Below are positions 1 to 8,787 of a stretch of 11,329 nt of DNA, piece after piece. The stretch is from Amoebophrya sp. AT5.2 (lineage: Eukaryota > Sar > Dinophyceae > Syndiniales > Amoebophryaceae): assembly GCA_005223375.1 (NCBI GenBank), contig RXOD01006087.1, positions 1 to 11,329 of the forward strand, read 5' to 3'. The position numbers and the translations under genes are program-made. Within the stretch, counting starts at the first letter, position 1. Each line of letters opens with the position of its first letter. The notes under the pieces were generated by a model, which saw only the letters and a list, made by a program, of their open reading frames with translations, had not been told where the DNA came from and made no database searches.

Positions 1-448
1 TCAGCTATTTGCATCCGCTTGTGATAAGGAGGCTCCGAACTCAAAGATAGTACTGGCAGCATCCGTAGCTGTGGCAAAGTGACTCCTACCGGTCATCTTT
101 TGTCAGTCGACGTGCGATTGGTGCAATGAGTAGACATCTTGGGACTATTTAATCGACAGATACTAACCCACAGGAGGGGCAGGGGGGACGAAGATCAAGG
201 TGTCTGGGGCACTAGCACTTCGCTCGCTTAATATTTTTGCCGCAGTTACCGGATTAATCGATATGGGCTGAATATTGGGATCCGAGGCGATGGCGTGCAG
301 GAGCCTCTTCAACAGGCATTCATATTCGTTCTGCGTCGGCTACCTACCGGCACATGATGGGTAGCTCCTGTTTGTTGAATCGGTACCAGAAAAGCCATCT
401 GGGTGGATGATCAGACTGAGGCTCTAACTCGAGAGCGGCTTTCTGCAG
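1..448 (+). other. Non-coding stretch, probably the 3' part of an intron
   Basis: I see no convincing coding sequence here on either strand. The reading frame of the glycosyltransferase exon that follows closes at a TAA at 425-427. The pyrimidine-containing CTTTCTGCAG ending at 448 is a good acceptor, so the stretch is best read as the end of an intron whose start lies outside the window. I looked for inverted repeats matching its right end within the window and found none, so I cannot say whether it is one of the TIR-bearing elements or a conventional intron. An upstream UTR is an alternative, because the N-terminal exons of the gene are not visible. Confidence 0.5.
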
Positions 449-3298
449 CTCCCGGAGATCGATGCGGCCTACCGCCAGCTCGTGACTGAGCTCCCTTTCT
501 TCGAGGGCAACCAGCGGCGGCACTTCTTCACCTTCGGAAGCGGCATGGGCATCAACGTGTTCTTCTCCTGGCGGCAAACCTTTACGGACAGCATCTTTCT
601 GACGCCCGAGACCTCGTTATACAATGACTTCCCGCACATCTCGGAGCCATTGGGGAGAAACTTGAAGCTCGATCAGCGAGAAAGAAAGTATAGAAGCTAT
701 TACGGCGAAAAGACAAGCGAAAAGACGCGAGAAAATAGTTAGACTCTGAGGCTAGACGACACGATATAAGTATCAACGTTGGACGGAACAAAAACCACGA
801 AAAAAACAAGGTGGAGCAGATCGATGGCCAGGTCTGTAGGGGGCGTGTGTGGTCCGATGTCTGGTATGCAAAGTTGGAGTAGGACGATGCCAGGACGAGT
901 GTGTCTAAGACCCGAGGCCCCGTGGCATATGTTTCGTCTCCTGGACAGTCTTTTTGTATCGGATCGGCTAATAAATTGAGTTTAGTAGATGGCAATCAGT
1001 ATACGGTTCGTTGTGGCAAGTAGAATCGTTCTGCTTCCCGGGTTGCTGTCTAGGTAGGGACATAGGCCGTCCAGAAGATCCACACTGCGGCGGGTCAGCT
1101 GTCGAGATCGTGATACAGCTGCGCTTTTATTGCGCGTGCGCCTTTCCTGAGAATATATAATACTAGACTATAAACTAAAAAAAAAGTATCGAGCTTTGGT
1201 TTTCTTTCATAGTCCGCGTTCGCGAGCTGGAAGGACGTGGCGATTCCGGGCTACCTCCACCGCAGCGAGATCGCAGCGCTCACGGGGCTGGCGCGGCCGG
1301 TCCTATGGCGAGCTTTGCGACTTAGTTTCGAAAAACTTACTTAAAAAAAATCAGCGATAAGTGAGGGTGGCGGAGGAGATTTCGCCCTGGCGGCGTGTTC
1401 TTTTGCCGCTGGAAACCGCACGAGAATCGGCCAGGGGGGTCGAGGAGAAGGATGGGCAAGACCCTCTGCGAACCCCCTCTGGCATGCCTACAAAAGAAGC
1501 CACTTGGCTGCACCTGGCCCCATCGCTAGATTCCGCCAGCAGGGAGGCCTCTTCGGATGCCAGTCTCCTTCGCCCTTCTACTACAGGCATACCCCTAAGA
1601 ACCCTAGCAGATGCCTCCCCTCTTGCGAGCACCCCTAGACTAGTTTAGACCCCTCGGCGCATGATCCTTCCAGCGGCCCTGATCGCCCCGCAGTCGAGCC
1701 TACTGCTGATTTTTTTATGTAAGTAGTTGGAAATTAAGTCGCAAAGCCCGCCTCCATATAACCCGGAGAAAGCGTACACGGTCGTGTTCTTCGGGCGCAC
1801 CGACGCCAGCCGCGGCGTGCATCCGGCTCTGGGCGGCGTGGACGTCCGCAACGAGATCGTGCGCGTGCTGGAGAACCTTATGAAAACATCTACATCAGAA
1901 GGTGCTGGTCCAGAAAATGTAAATGGTGAGAAGGACGACCTCTACGTCGGCTACACGGGGCTCCACGAGATGCACGCGCTGATGGGCGCGTCCAAGTTCT
2001 GCTTCGTGCCACGCGGCAAATCCGCGTGGAGCCTGAGGTTCTACGAAGCGCTGTTCGCCGACTGCGTCCCGGTGCTGCTGTCCGACTTCTGGGAGCTGCC
2101 ATTCGAAGACTTCCTCGACTACTCCAAGTTCGTGATCAAGTGGCCCGCAAACCACGTGTCGGATTAGGGGCGATGCGATGGAGAAAAACCGATCTATGTA
2201 AATGCTTTCCTCGATGGGAGTGCCTCCGTCGGGATGAAACGATCGAGAACTCTAGTAGCAAGTTGATGGCGATAGTCGCTACGGTCTCATCGATGATCGA
2301 CATCGATCGAGCACAGGCGACAGGCTGTATTTTCTTCGTATTTAGTCACTGATAAAACATTTCGCCCGATGTTTTGTCCTACATAGTTTGTTTCTTTGGT
2401 CCCATGCGATGCTCGTCTAATATCGGCTAGGGAGGGAGCTAGCGCCGCAGAGTGACTGGCAAGAAGGGGCGCCAGATTCCAGAAAAAAAAATGATCGGTA
2501 GTTTTTCATCGTCTCTAATCAAGAGAGCTGGTGCAGTACCTGCGGTCGATAAGCAACGCGGTGATCGAGAAGATGGTCGCGGAGATCCACAGAGTCCGCT
2601 GCTGGTTCGTGTACCCCTCGATTTTGGCGGAGATCCACTACGCCAACCCATCGGAGAACAATCTGCCGTTCCTGTGCCGCGAGCCGGAGCGGTTTGCGGG
2701 CGACGCGATCGTGGAAATTCTGCGGAGGAAAAACCTCGGCTCGCGCGACGGCTACCCAGAGATTGGAAAACTCACCGCGGCAGCGGCGATGATCGGGGAC
2801 GACGAGATTGGTAAAAAAAGTAATCCTAATCTTACGGAACCACAGACGAGGAGTGACGTCGATAATAAATCTGCTGACGCTAGGCGAGTCGTGAAGAAGG
2901 TCATGGACGAGCGGATAGTTCGCCAGGCCCTCGTGGAGGAGGAGGAGGAGGAGCTGCGGCTGCCGGAGGAGGCCGACCGGCGAACCGTAAAGAAAAAGAG
3001 ATCCGCAGGCCCAAAAGTGCAAGCGTCCGATCAGGATCAGATGAAGGAAATGACGTCAACGCCTGTTGAGGACCCATGTGCAGACACAGACAGTACAGGT
3101 GGCGAGTCGCGATGCAGTAAAAAACAACCTGTTAGCAATGGCCTAGCCGTAGGAGTTGTAGAGAAAGATGCAATAGAAGTGGGAGATGCTGCCCCAACAA
3201 GTTCGAGAACAACACAGGTCATGGATAAGAAGGTTGAGGCACCAGAAGTAAAGCGCGAAGCCTCACTGCTAGATTCCGTCGTTGGCTTCTTTCGATAG
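449..3298 (+). CDS. Exostosin-like glycosyltransferase (GT47 family), 5'-partial, four exons
   Basis: Exons are about 449-643, 1219-1299, 1766-2161 and 2525-3298, giving about 481 visible residues and a TAG stop. GT47 enzymes are Golgi type II membrane glycosyltransferases acting on polysaccharides or glycoproteins; the acceptor here cannot be told. In order: RRHFFTFGSGMG and SIFLTPET (exon 1), SWKDVAIPGYLH (exon 2), TVVFFGR, then the nucleotide-sugar-binding core SKFCFVPRGKSAWSLRFYEA, CVPVLLSD and ELPFEDFLDYSKF (exon 3). YLRSISNAVIEKM and a helical C-terminus follow in exon 4. The order and spacing match the exostosin domain. The N-terminal anchor and stem are upstream of the window. After about residue 310 comes a roughly 170-residue polar, charged tail containing a Glu run (2935-2955), unusual for the family. 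The three internal introns are TIR-bearing and not GT-AG; exact boundaries at 644/1218 and 2162/2524 are uncertain by a few bases. Confidence 0.85.
644..1218 (+). mobile_element. Introner-like intron A (in the GT47 gene)
   Basis: This interrupts the GT47 frame between DFPHIS and FASWKDVAIPGY, which are contiguous in the family. Near the left end AAGCTCGAT (665-673) is matched by its exact reverse complement ATCGAGCTT (1188-1196). The similarity continues imperfectly outward on both sides: GAGAAAC-like on the left, and the complement of GTTTTCTTTC on the right. No GT-AG pair fits the frame with the best homology; the flanking direct repeat may be only CG. An alternative boundary pair, 653 (GG) and 1212 (AG), keeps frame and adds residues PL/SA. 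The interior contains no transposase-like ORF. Confidence 0.6.
1301..1766 (+). mobile_element. Introner-like intron B (in the GT47 gene)
   Basis: This is the clearest element in the window. The left TIR (1297-1355) and the reverse complement of the right TIR (1705-1766) align over roughly 55 bases, including an uninterrupted GCTTTGCGACTTA and a shared AAAAAAATCAGC. A 4-bp direct repeat CCGG flanks it (1297-1300 and 1763-1766), both copies in the same codon phase. Removing one copy plus the insert joins LARP to EKAYTVVFFGR, as expected for GT47. Any cut inside CCGG gives the same mRNA, and none gives GT-AG ends. The interior is open in one frame on each strand (about 1361-1648) but encodes nothing I recognise. 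Confidence 0.75.
2162..2524 (+). mobile_element. Introner-like intron C (in the GT47 gene)
   Basis: This lies between VIKWPANHVS and ELVQYLRSIS of the glycosyltransferase. The left terminus (2161-2194) carries GATTAG, GCGATG, AAAAAC and CGATC. The right terminus (2493-2520), read as reverse complement, has GATTAG, ACGATG, AAAAAC and CCGATC in the same order. It therefore has TIRs of roughly 30 bp with small gaps. A TAG stop in the left TIR closes the exon frame. The flanking direct repeat is at most one or two bases, so the boundary could be 2161/2523 (GG...AG) or 2162/2524. No internal gene is seen. Confidence 0.65.
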
Positions 3299-4034
3299 CG
3301 ACCGCGGCCAAAAGTCGGTATCCGTATCGCAACATGTCGGTGACATCGCCTTCATTATTCAATGAAGCATCGCCGTAAAAGTCCCAAGCGCATCATAAAA
3401 AAGTATGCAATCCTCGCACTCAGAGACGCACTGCAAAAGCAGCACCGTCTGAAATACTGCTGAACAAGTGACCGTCTGTTCTCGATGAGCCGGGTTACAT
3501 TCATGGGTCGTCCGAGTGCTGCGCTTCAGTCTTTTCATCTCGTCATCTCTACTGGTGTCTACTGGTGCTGCTGCTCGTCGTCGTATACGTATTCTTGCCG
3601 TCTAATGATTCATGTGGCGTCAGCGTCTGTCTCTTCGTTTGAATCGGTTCGTTGCCGTCACCGCTGTAGGAATCTGCTTCTTCTTTCGTTGTTGTGCGTC
3701 TTCTTCTCAAGCGTCCCCAAGAAGTGAGCGCGCTTCCCTTTCTGGTCCTCACCCCCAAGTAAGGCATTTGGGCTAAGGCTTAACTGATTCTGATTATCAA
3801 TTTCTACAAATCAAACAAAAAAAACTTTGCTTCCCTTGAAGCCCGAGCACTCAGATATTTGCACCGCTGCCCGAACTGCAGTCAGTTCCCGTCGCCGCTT
3901 ACAGTTCTGTCGCGTGTGTTAGAAGTAGCGACGTAGCTTCATTTTTGGCGTCGCCAAATTTGCCTGCTATTGATATGAGCGTCGACATTCGGATACCTAG
4001 TATCGGTAGATGGATTGTGGTAAACAAGTAAAAA
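3299..4034. other. Intergenic spacer between the GT47 and ABC transporter genes
   Basis: It follows the GT47 stop and precedes the ATG at 4035. It holds no ORF with domain content. It is pyrimidine-rich with TCG/CTG/TTC microrepeats around 3520-3720, has an A run near 3818-3826, and includes a weak spliced-leader-like string at 3759-3778 (see findings). An out-of-frame ATG at 4010 begins a short upstream ORF that overlaps the transporter start. It presumably carries the 3' UTR, a promoter and a 5' UTR, but no TATA box or polyadenylation motif stands out. Confidence 0.6.
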
Positions 4035-7000
4035 ATGGCGCGGGACGGCAACGACGAGGACATGCGCAGTATCTTCCGCGACAAGCGGCGGGGGGATGTC
4101 TTCTTCTCGTGGTTGACGCCGTGTTTGGAACTGAACTCGCGCACCACGGAGGACGGCACAGTGGACTGCACGTCGAACGAGTCGCTCCCCGACCTCGCTG
4201 GGACCGAAAATGATGTGGCTTACTGCGGCGACCTCCTGCTGAAGGAGCTTTCTCGTCGCGCGGCGCTTTCAGCGGCCAGCACCTCGTCAATTACCGAGGA
4301 CGACCGGCGCGCCGCCGTGGTTCGGTCGCTGATTCGCGTGTTTTTGCCGGACATCTTGCTCGTGCAGGCGTTGAATTTGGGACGCGACGTGGTGTTTTTT
4401 CTTCTCCTGTACACAACCAGCGGCATCGTCGAGCTCCAGAGCCAAATGGGATCCCAGCAGCAGCATCAAGCCTCCCGGATTATTTCGGCGCAGTGGCGGC
4501 ATCTGTACCTCCTTCTGTTCCTCGCGAACTCAATTTGTATCGTACTCTACGCGACTCTGAGCGTCCACGCCGGGTTTCGGACGGCGGTCCTATCGATGCG
4601 TATGAAGCAGTCGCTTGTCGCCGGGCTGTTTCTGCACACGCTGCACGTGCATCGGACGAACTGTCCGGGAGGAGGACCGACATCAACAACATCAAGTAAG
4701 GTGGGGGATTAGCATTAGCCTCATAGCTTTGGGCATTGCTGTTTTCATGATGTATTTTAGCTTGCTCAAATTATGGTTGAACTCTGTCGGTGTCTCGATC
4801 GCAGGTGCAACAAAAAGATGAACCTGCGCGCGCTGGGGCTCGAGCGAGCCCAGCGACGAGGGTGACTTCCGAGCGGCGGCACCACTGAAATATTTTGATC
4901 ATCAAAATCAAAAATTCTATAGCTGCTATAGAGAGGATCGGGAATGGGATCGGATAGATACAACTTATGTTGGGAATCGATGGGGTGCTGCACGGGAATC
5001 GATGGCGATCTACGCTTTCTGCAATTTTTCTAGTCCTATCTTCAAACCCTGGACAGTCAGGCTCTACTAGGGCAGGCACAGGCAGGCAGGTGGGCTTGGG
5101 AGGAGGAAGGGGGGATTGGGAATAGATCCGACAGGTCCCTCATCTACGTCCTCTATTCTATAGGTCTGGTAGCCCCTGAGGGAACATCGAAATCCCGAAA
5201 CAGGTCATGAACTTGAGGGCGACGAGAGGGGGAACCGCAGTTCCGGTTCCACGTCTTGCCGCACGTGGCTGTTGTTGGGGTCGCCCGAGATGCGCCGCTT
5301 GCGGCGAGAGGAGCGGGATGCGGGGCTGCGCTCGAGGCTCGCGTTCTTGTCCAACTCGGGTGGAGAAGATGAGGTAGAAGAAGTCGTGCCCCTCTCCGCC
5401 CGCGAGGTTCTGCCCCAGACACGACGAGCCATCGGCGATGACGAAGAAAGCAACTTGTACAACATCGCGCGGTGGAACGTTCGCGTGCTGGTGAGCAGTA
5501 TTCAGGACTTCGCTTTCATTTTCACCGCGCTGCCCGTCCGCTTCTTCCTCGTCTGGCTCGCCTTCGCGTTTGTGACTGGTGTGCCCTCTGTCGGGGTCGG
5601 GCGTCGGGGAGGAGAGAGTTTAGGGGGGAAGATCCCGACGCTTCCGTCTGAGACGGGGAGAGCTGCGACAAGATTCGGGGATGGCGACGGAATTCCTGGG
5701 GGACGATCTACTCCTGGTGGAAAATTGGAAGCACTGCTGCAGCGAGAGCAAGATGTAGACGTGGAGCTGGAGATCGCCACGGATGGCGACCTAGCGCCGG
5801 CGGAGAGTGCAACGGAAGACGGAGTCTCTACTCCTTCGCAGGCGGGCTCGTCGCAGCACTCGTTTCCCGTGAAGCCACTGAATGATGTTGACAAAACGTC
5901 GGAACAAGCGGAAATAGCGGCGCGTCTTTCAACGGGTGCGGCAATTCTTGGGAGCACTTCTTCGACCACCACGCCGAGTTTTCTCTACTTGATCATCGGC
6001 GGATGCGCAGCAATCTCCACTTTTCTAGCGCTTTCGCTCTGGCTCGTGCGGTCGGCATTCCGAATTTCCGCGCAACTTCATCGCGCGATCGACTACCGCA
6101 TCGATCGCGTTGGCGAGGCCGTGAAACACGTCCGCGGGCTGCGGATTTTACGTTGGAGCCACTTCTTCACGCAGAACAAGATTCTTCAGGCGCGCAAACT
6201 CGAAAGAGACCTCTTTAGAGCTTTGGACGCGAGGAACGCTATGCTCGCTGTGCTGCTACGCGTCTTCCCCGAGGTGGTTTTCTTCCTCGCGCTGCTGCAC
6301 TTAGTGGGGCGGGAGCGGGTTAGTCGCGACAATAATAAGGGAGGAGATAGACTCCTCTCGGTGGCGTCCCTTGTGTTGCTGCGCGGCGCAGTGCAGCGGC
6401 TGGTGGCGATCCTAGCGATGGTGGCAGCGAAACTGAAGGTGGCGATGATGTTTCAGTTTTGCCACACGAAGATGATGGCCTTCTGGCGGTACCAACAGCG
6501 GCCGGTGCCGCAAGTACCGACTGACGCCTTCGGCGGTGATGTTGATGATGTTGGGGAAAAAAAACGAGGTCGTGGTGAAGATGTTGACGAGGACGAGGAC
6601 GCAGGCATCGAGCTGGTCCCCCCACGTGGACGAGGCGGCTCCTTCGCTAGTACTGCAGCTGGGGGTGACCTAGAGGATCCGCCACTCGCGGACTCAACGG
6701 AAGTCGTGCACGACAGCACTGGCGGGTGCGGCGCAGGGGCAGACGAGAGTCAGGGCCGTGGCCCCCCAAAAAATACGACCTCTGTGCTGATGGACTTCCG
6801 GCGGCCCCAGACCCCTGCGTCTCGCCAGACCCCAGAGGACCCCCAGAGGTTTACGTGGGACCACGAGCCCACTCTCCCAAAGAACTCGCCGGTGCCGCTC
6901 ACTCTCCAGTTGCCGGAGGGTTTCTTGCTCCAGGTCGGAGATGTGTGCGCGGTGGCCGGAACGAGCCACGGGAGCGGGAAGAGCATGCTGTGCCACGCCC

Positions 7001-8787
7001 TGCTGGGTGAACTCCACCCGACACCCCAGAACCCAACTCGCCCGAACAAGGACCTCGTCGTTTGCTACGCGCCCCAGAACCCGTTTCTCCTGGACGCGAG
7101 CGTCCGGAAGAATGTGCTGTTCGGTCTCCCTCGCGACGACGAGTACTTCCATGCGGCGATGCGAATCTGCGCCCTCTCCGAGAACGAGGTAGCGTCCGTT
7201 GTCTATAACTTTGTAGTCATAGCCTTGATGTCTTCTGGCCGCTGTAGCCCTCGGGCACCCCTCTCGTCGTCTCTTTATTTTGTCTCTCTTTAATCATCTA
7301 AAGGTCCTCCCCGACGACGAGCTGCGCACGAACGGTGGCAACCTGTCGGGGGGGCAGCGGCAGCGCCTGCATTGAGCCTTCAAAAAACTCAATGCGAGCC
7401 CGAAGCCAGCCGCTTTGACCGATGACAGCCGCTTAAGAAAGAGGAAGTACTTAACGCAAAGGGGAAGAAGTAACGTGGATCGGACACGTACCCCGACGAA
7501 GGGGTTGCCTAGGTGGGGGGTTTGCGACGGCGCCAGCATTTTTGAGATTTGTTGCAGGCAGCGACCCGTCATGCCTGTAGGCGTTTCCGGTGCTTTGGAA
7601 GTGCTGTAATCCTCGGTCGCCGGCTTGGGGTGCTCTTTCTGTAGGGTCGCCCACCTACTGCCTGCTAGTACTTACTCATCGTCATACCCTTTCGCAGGGG
7701 TATGTATCGACGGAGACAGAAGTGAGAGGCTCTCTGACGAAGCCGGCCCTAGATCTTATATATACATTGAGTTTTTCGACCCTGTTTGTAACTGCAGCTG
7801 GCGCGATGCGTGTACCACTGTCTGTGGCACAACGACCGCCCCTTTCTCCTGCTCTTGGACGACCCGCTGTCGAGCGTGGACGCGAAAACGCAACAACTGG
7901 TGGTGAAAAACTTAATGCGGGCGTGGGGTGGGGCTGGGGGTGAAGCAGTTGCAGTTGCCGGGTGGTCGTCCTCGTCATCACATCGGCGTTTTGGTTTTGG
8001 TGGCGGAGGGGAATGCGCATTGCGAACCCGCGGCGCAATCGTGGTGACGGCCGCGTCACAGACAACCCTGCGTCTCTTCGCACCAACGAGGACATTCGAA
8101 ACAGTTGTTGGCAGAAGAAACCGAGGGACGGAACTCTCGGTCGTGGAAATAAACTCGGAGACTGCTAGTACGTCACTTGCGTCTAGTTCGAAATCGAATA
8201 GCCAGCCGATGGCACCCGCGGTGCCCTCCGGCGACGAGGACGAGGTGCAAAAATACGAGCGGGAGAACCTCGTGAGCTCCACCTCGACCGACAGCCCCCC
8301 TTTAGTACAAGGACCCGGGCCCACGACTACTACAGCCCCCCTTCCGGAAGATGAGGAGCAAGAGCCCCGACAATTGGAGTACCGCGCCGCAAGCGCGGTT
8401 TTGACCCGGCGCGGGCTGCTGCGGACGCTGCTCTACTACGCGTCGCGTGCGGGGCTGTGCGTCGTGGCGGTGCTCGTCAGCTCCCTGCTGTTTTCCGTGG
8501 TGCTGCAAGAGCTCGCGCTTGTTTTATTAACCTACGTCGGGAGCCGGGACCCGGGCAGCCACGTCCTGCGCCCGCTGTTCGCGGGCTGGGACTCGCGCAA
8601 TTTCCTGTCGTATTTCGCCGCTCTCACGCTCGCCGGCGCGGTGCTTTTCGCGCTCGCCCAAGCTCTGCAGGTCCGCGGCGGCCACGACGCGGCCACCCAA
8701 ATCGGCGACGACGCGATCCGGCAGTGCTTCCTGAAAGCCGACCTGTGCCGGTTCTGGGACCGGCAGCCGGTGGGGCGGGTGCTGAAC
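4035..8787 (+). CDS. ABCC/MRP-type ABC transporter, truncated within the second membrane domain
   Basis: Exons: 4035 to about 4695, about 5173-7188, 7304-7371 and 7797-8787. The ATG sits in an AAAAATGG context. FFSWLTPCLEL near the N-terminus and RIDRVGEAVKHVRGLRILRW (6094-6153) are typical of ABCC proteins. About six hydrophobic helices form TMD1. NBD1 follows: P-loop GTSHGSGKS (6958-6984), Q-loop PQNPFLL (Gln 7075-7077), signature LSGGQ (7343-7357), Walker B FLLLLDD (7843-7863), D-loop SSVD. The switch-His position reads VVTAAS. TMD2 begins near 8400 with two or three helices and reaches RQPVGRVLN, where the frame meets element 8788-9257. NBD2 and the remaining TMD2 helices are absent from the window. 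About 1245 residues are visible versus about 1500 for the family. ABCC proteins usually export organic anions or conjugates; the substrate here is unknown. A functional full-length product is doubtful from this locus alone. Confidence 0.85.
4892..4931. repeat. Two adjacent near-palindromes with single-base centres
   Basis: ATTTTGAT (4892-4899) and ATCAAAAT (4901-4908) are perfect inverted arms around one C. Nine bases on, CTATAGC (4917-4923) and GCTATAG (4925-4931) do the same around one T. They lie in the unresolved non-coding stretch of the transporter gene. Confidence 0.7.
4972..5005 (+). repeat. Direct repeat GGGAATCGATGG
   Basis: There are two exact 12-base copies (4972-4983 and 4994-5005) with starts 22 bases apart, in the unresolved intron region of the transporter gene. 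Related GGGAAT strings occur just upstream. Confidence 0.7.
7189..7303 (+). other. Canonical GT-AG intron in the ABC transporter gene
   Basis: The frame ALSENE stops being family-like at GAG|GTAGCG and resumes after a pyrimidine-rich tract ending CATCTAAAG|GTC. The join gives SENEVLPDDELRTNGGNLSGG, the expected spacing of the ABC signature. Length is 115 bases and phase 0. There are no inverted repeats at its ends, unlike the other introns, so two intron types coexist in one gene. Confidence 0.85.
7372..7796 (+). mobile_element. Introner-like intron D (in NBD1 of the ABC transporter)
   Basis: A 5-bp direct repeat CTGCA flanks the insert (7367-7371 and 7792-7796). Removing the insert plus one copy gives LSGGQRQRLQLARCVY, exactly the family length between signature and Walker B. 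The termini are inverted repeats: the left ends in TCAAAAAACTCAATG (7380-7394), and the right, as reverse complement, in TCGAAAAACTCAATG (7765-7779). The left end also folds on itself: GCATTGAG (7369-7376) pairs perfectly with CTCAATGC (7388-7395). No boundary within the repeat gives GT-AG. The interior has no recognisable gene. Confidence 0.75.

Larger units (their letters stand above)
4696..5172 (+). other. Unresolved intron/exon region inside the ABC transporter gene
   Basis: The gap lies between MRMKQSLVAGLFLHTLHV and the exon containing LYNIARWNVRV. A textbook donor GTAAGG (4696) and acceptor GATCGCAG (4804) would remove a 109-base intron, but in the exon 1 frame the join reaches TGA at 4819-4821. 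In the other frame the join reads TDINNIK then CNKKMNLRALGLERA, with exon-like codon use, until TGA at 4862-4864. The downstream frame is open only after TAG (5170-5172). A weak inverted similarity (CTATAG...AGAGGA) between about 4925-4940 and 5148-5163 hints at another element. A frameshift, a micro-exon or a nested intron would explain it. Confidence 0.4.

Noticed and set aside
1361..1648. Open frames on both strands inside intron B (95 and 93 residues)
   Set aside because: GC-rich sequence with no domain, no motif and composition typical of chance; it lies wholly between matched TIRs of an element removed from the GT47 frame.
2519..3022. 167-residue reverse-strand open frame
   Set aside because: Antisense shadow of the last GT47 exon.
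7369..7395. GCATTGAG/CTCAATGC hairpin as a bacterial-type terminator
   Set aside because: It sits at an exon edge inside a eukaryotic gene, is followed by no T run, and its right arm is part of the element's TIR.
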